From positions 1 to 29,527 of IMG/VR virus record IMGVR_UViG_3300032331_001926: DNA of 29,527 bases, one strand, 5' to 3'. Shown piece after piece: positions 28,586 to 29,527 of the stretch (positions are counted from its first letter, which is position 1; each line of letters begins with the position of its first letter). The notes beneath the pieces are model-generated. The model ran no database searches. It was not told where the DNA came from and saw nothing but the letters and a program-made list of their open reading frames with translations. This DNA is from a virus. Both the position numbers and the translations under genes were made by a program.

Positions 28586-29527
28586 TGAATTGTATTAACT
28601 ATTATCACAATGACCCCCAAGGAGGTTCTAAATATGTTTCAGGCACAACTTGTTCAGGCGTTGTTGGTGCTTTTACTTTAATTTATGGTCAATCTATTTG
28701 CATGGATAATGAAATGCCTTTAATTGCATGTGACAATATGCAAATTGGAGATAATTGTATTGTTACAAACACACCAACTCCTAGTAATACAGCAACTCCA
28801 AGCGTTACACCAACTAATACTGCTACTCCGACTAATACAAGCACTCCAACTAACACACCAACTAATACTGCTACTCCGACTAATACAGAAACTCCTACTA
28901 GCACTCCTACGAACACTCCAACTAACACACCGACTTCAACCACTGTTGCTGTTTGTCCTCAAGAATTATATTTTTCAGGCGCCAGTCAATCAAATTCAAC
29001 AGGAACATATACAAGACAAACAGTATTTACAGGTGGAACATATAATGGTGCTTATGTTTCATCAGTTGGATACAATATAACATATGGAGCTGATTCAAGT
29101 GGAAATACTTGGTCAGTATGGGCTGGTCCAATAGTAAGCGGAACTTATTGGCAGATAATGAGACAAATTATAGGAGGAGGTAATTCATATGTTTATTATG
29201 GTTCAACAGGAAATTATATGTGGAATGGTGGAATAAATACAAATGCTGGTTTAATATCATCAACAGAATATACAAATATAAATGGTATTCAATTCTTAAA
29301 ACCTGGTGTTCAACAAACTCAAGGAACAATAACATATCCTATTAGTTGTCCCACCCCCACACCGACTGCTACAAATACAAGCACTCCAACTCCTAGTGTA
29401 ACTAATACAAACACACCAACTGCTACGAATACAAGCACTCCAACTAACACATTAACACCTAGTCCAACCGTAACAATTGGATTAACACCAACTGCTACGC
29501 CAAGTCAAACCGCAACTTTAACTCCTA
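28585..29527 (+). CDS. Fibre/adhesin-like protein, 3' end outside window
   Basis: The ATG at 28585 sits on a late-type motif and the frame is open to the window edge (314 codons visible). The N-terminus (NYYHNDPQGGSKYVSGTTCSG..., with Cys at ~3, 23, 38, 49 and 57) is the same type of Cys module as the C-terminus of the preceding protein. A TP-rich linker follows (residues ~61-118), then a beta-rich domain beginning VCPQELYFSGASQSNSTG (~121-252) with Trp/Tyr/Gly repeats, then a second TP-rich linker running off the edge. It is a modular tail surface protein, probably involved in receptor binding. The missing C-terminus prevents a firm call. Confidence 0.65.
   Translation, partial: MNCINYYHNDPQGGSKYVSGTTCSGVVGAFTLIYGQSICMDNEMPLIACDNMQIGDNCIVTNTPTPSNTATPSVTPTNTATPTNTSTPTNTPTNTATPTNTETPTSTPTNTPTNTPTSTTVAVCPQELYFSGASQSNSTGTYTRQTVFTGGTYNGAYVSSVGYNITYGADSSGNTWSVWAGPIVSGTYWQIMRQIIGGGNSYVYYGSTGNYMWNGGINTNAGLISSTEYTNINGIQFLKPGVQQTQGTITYPISCPTPTPTATNTSTPTPSVTNTNTPTATNTSTPTNTLTPSPTVTIGLTPTATPSQTATLTP
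28765..28938 (+). repeat. TP-rich linker in the partial fibre gene
   Basis: About 58 residues, [19 protein letters not shown]-type, between the Cys module and the next domain. Codon patterns (ACTCCGACTAATAC) match arrays 2 and 3. Confidence 0.75.
29350..29527 (+). repeat. Second TP-rich linker, continues past the edge
   Basis: [19 protein letters not shown]-type residues to the last base of the window. Confidence 0.7.

Noticed and set aside
1-29527. Alternative genetic code with stop recoding
   Set aside because: TAA, TAG and TGA all end recognisable genes at expected positions; the in-frame TAA at 12900 is an isolated case.

Overview
The window is a low-GC, gene-dense piece of a tailed-phage genome, most likely a siphovirus-like phage of a Bacteroidota host (Flavobacterium relatives fit best). 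Nearly all genes lie on the + strand and abut or overlap. The head and tail proteins resemble families I know from Bacteroidota phages. Most starts lack a Shine-Dalgarno sequence, and several promoters fit the Bacteroidota -33 TTG / -7 TAnnTTT pattern. I see no integrase, DNA polymerase, helicase or clear endolysin, so replication and lysis genes either lie outside the window or are unrecognised. Both window ends cut through genes: the tail tape measure on the left and a fibre-like protein on the right.

Layout. (1) 1-8604: end of the tape measure gene, then a head module of XkdF-like protease, acidic assembly protein, major capsid, tube-like protein, conserved structural protein, portal, head-tail connector, a membrane/coiled-coil protein, a DUF5856-like protein and a protein with five Cys-pair repeats. 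(2) 8605-9357: a possible small RNA, two minus-strand small genes and divergent promoters. (3) 9358-12336: ten small orphan genes, four of them preceded by near-identical copies of one promoter cassette, closed by an intrinsic terminator. (4) 12375-13194: a minus-strand zinc-knuckle protein, then a non-coding stretch with strong hairpins and short repeats. (5) 13195-17335: regulation and DNA transactions, with an HTH protein, a sigma-like factor, an HNH endonuclease, a ParB-like protein, an ABC-ATPase/GNAT fusion and the small terminase. (6) 17277-29527: large terminase, tail assembly chaperone with a probable -1 frameshift, and large tail and fibre proteins carrying Thr/Pro/Asn/Ser-rich linker arrays.

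How it may work together. Region 3 reads as an early block served by host-type promoters. The sigma-like protein (13788-14288) is a candidate for recognising a second motif, TATATTTATTAGTA, which sits directly at the starts of the protease, portal, tail chaperone and last fibre genes. The ParB-like protein plus ABC-ATPase/GNAT fusion next to the terminase genes is the best candidate for a less usual system; the GNAT part looks related to phage Mu Mom, which suggests DNA hypermodification. All family assignments are from reading the sequence; no database search was run.
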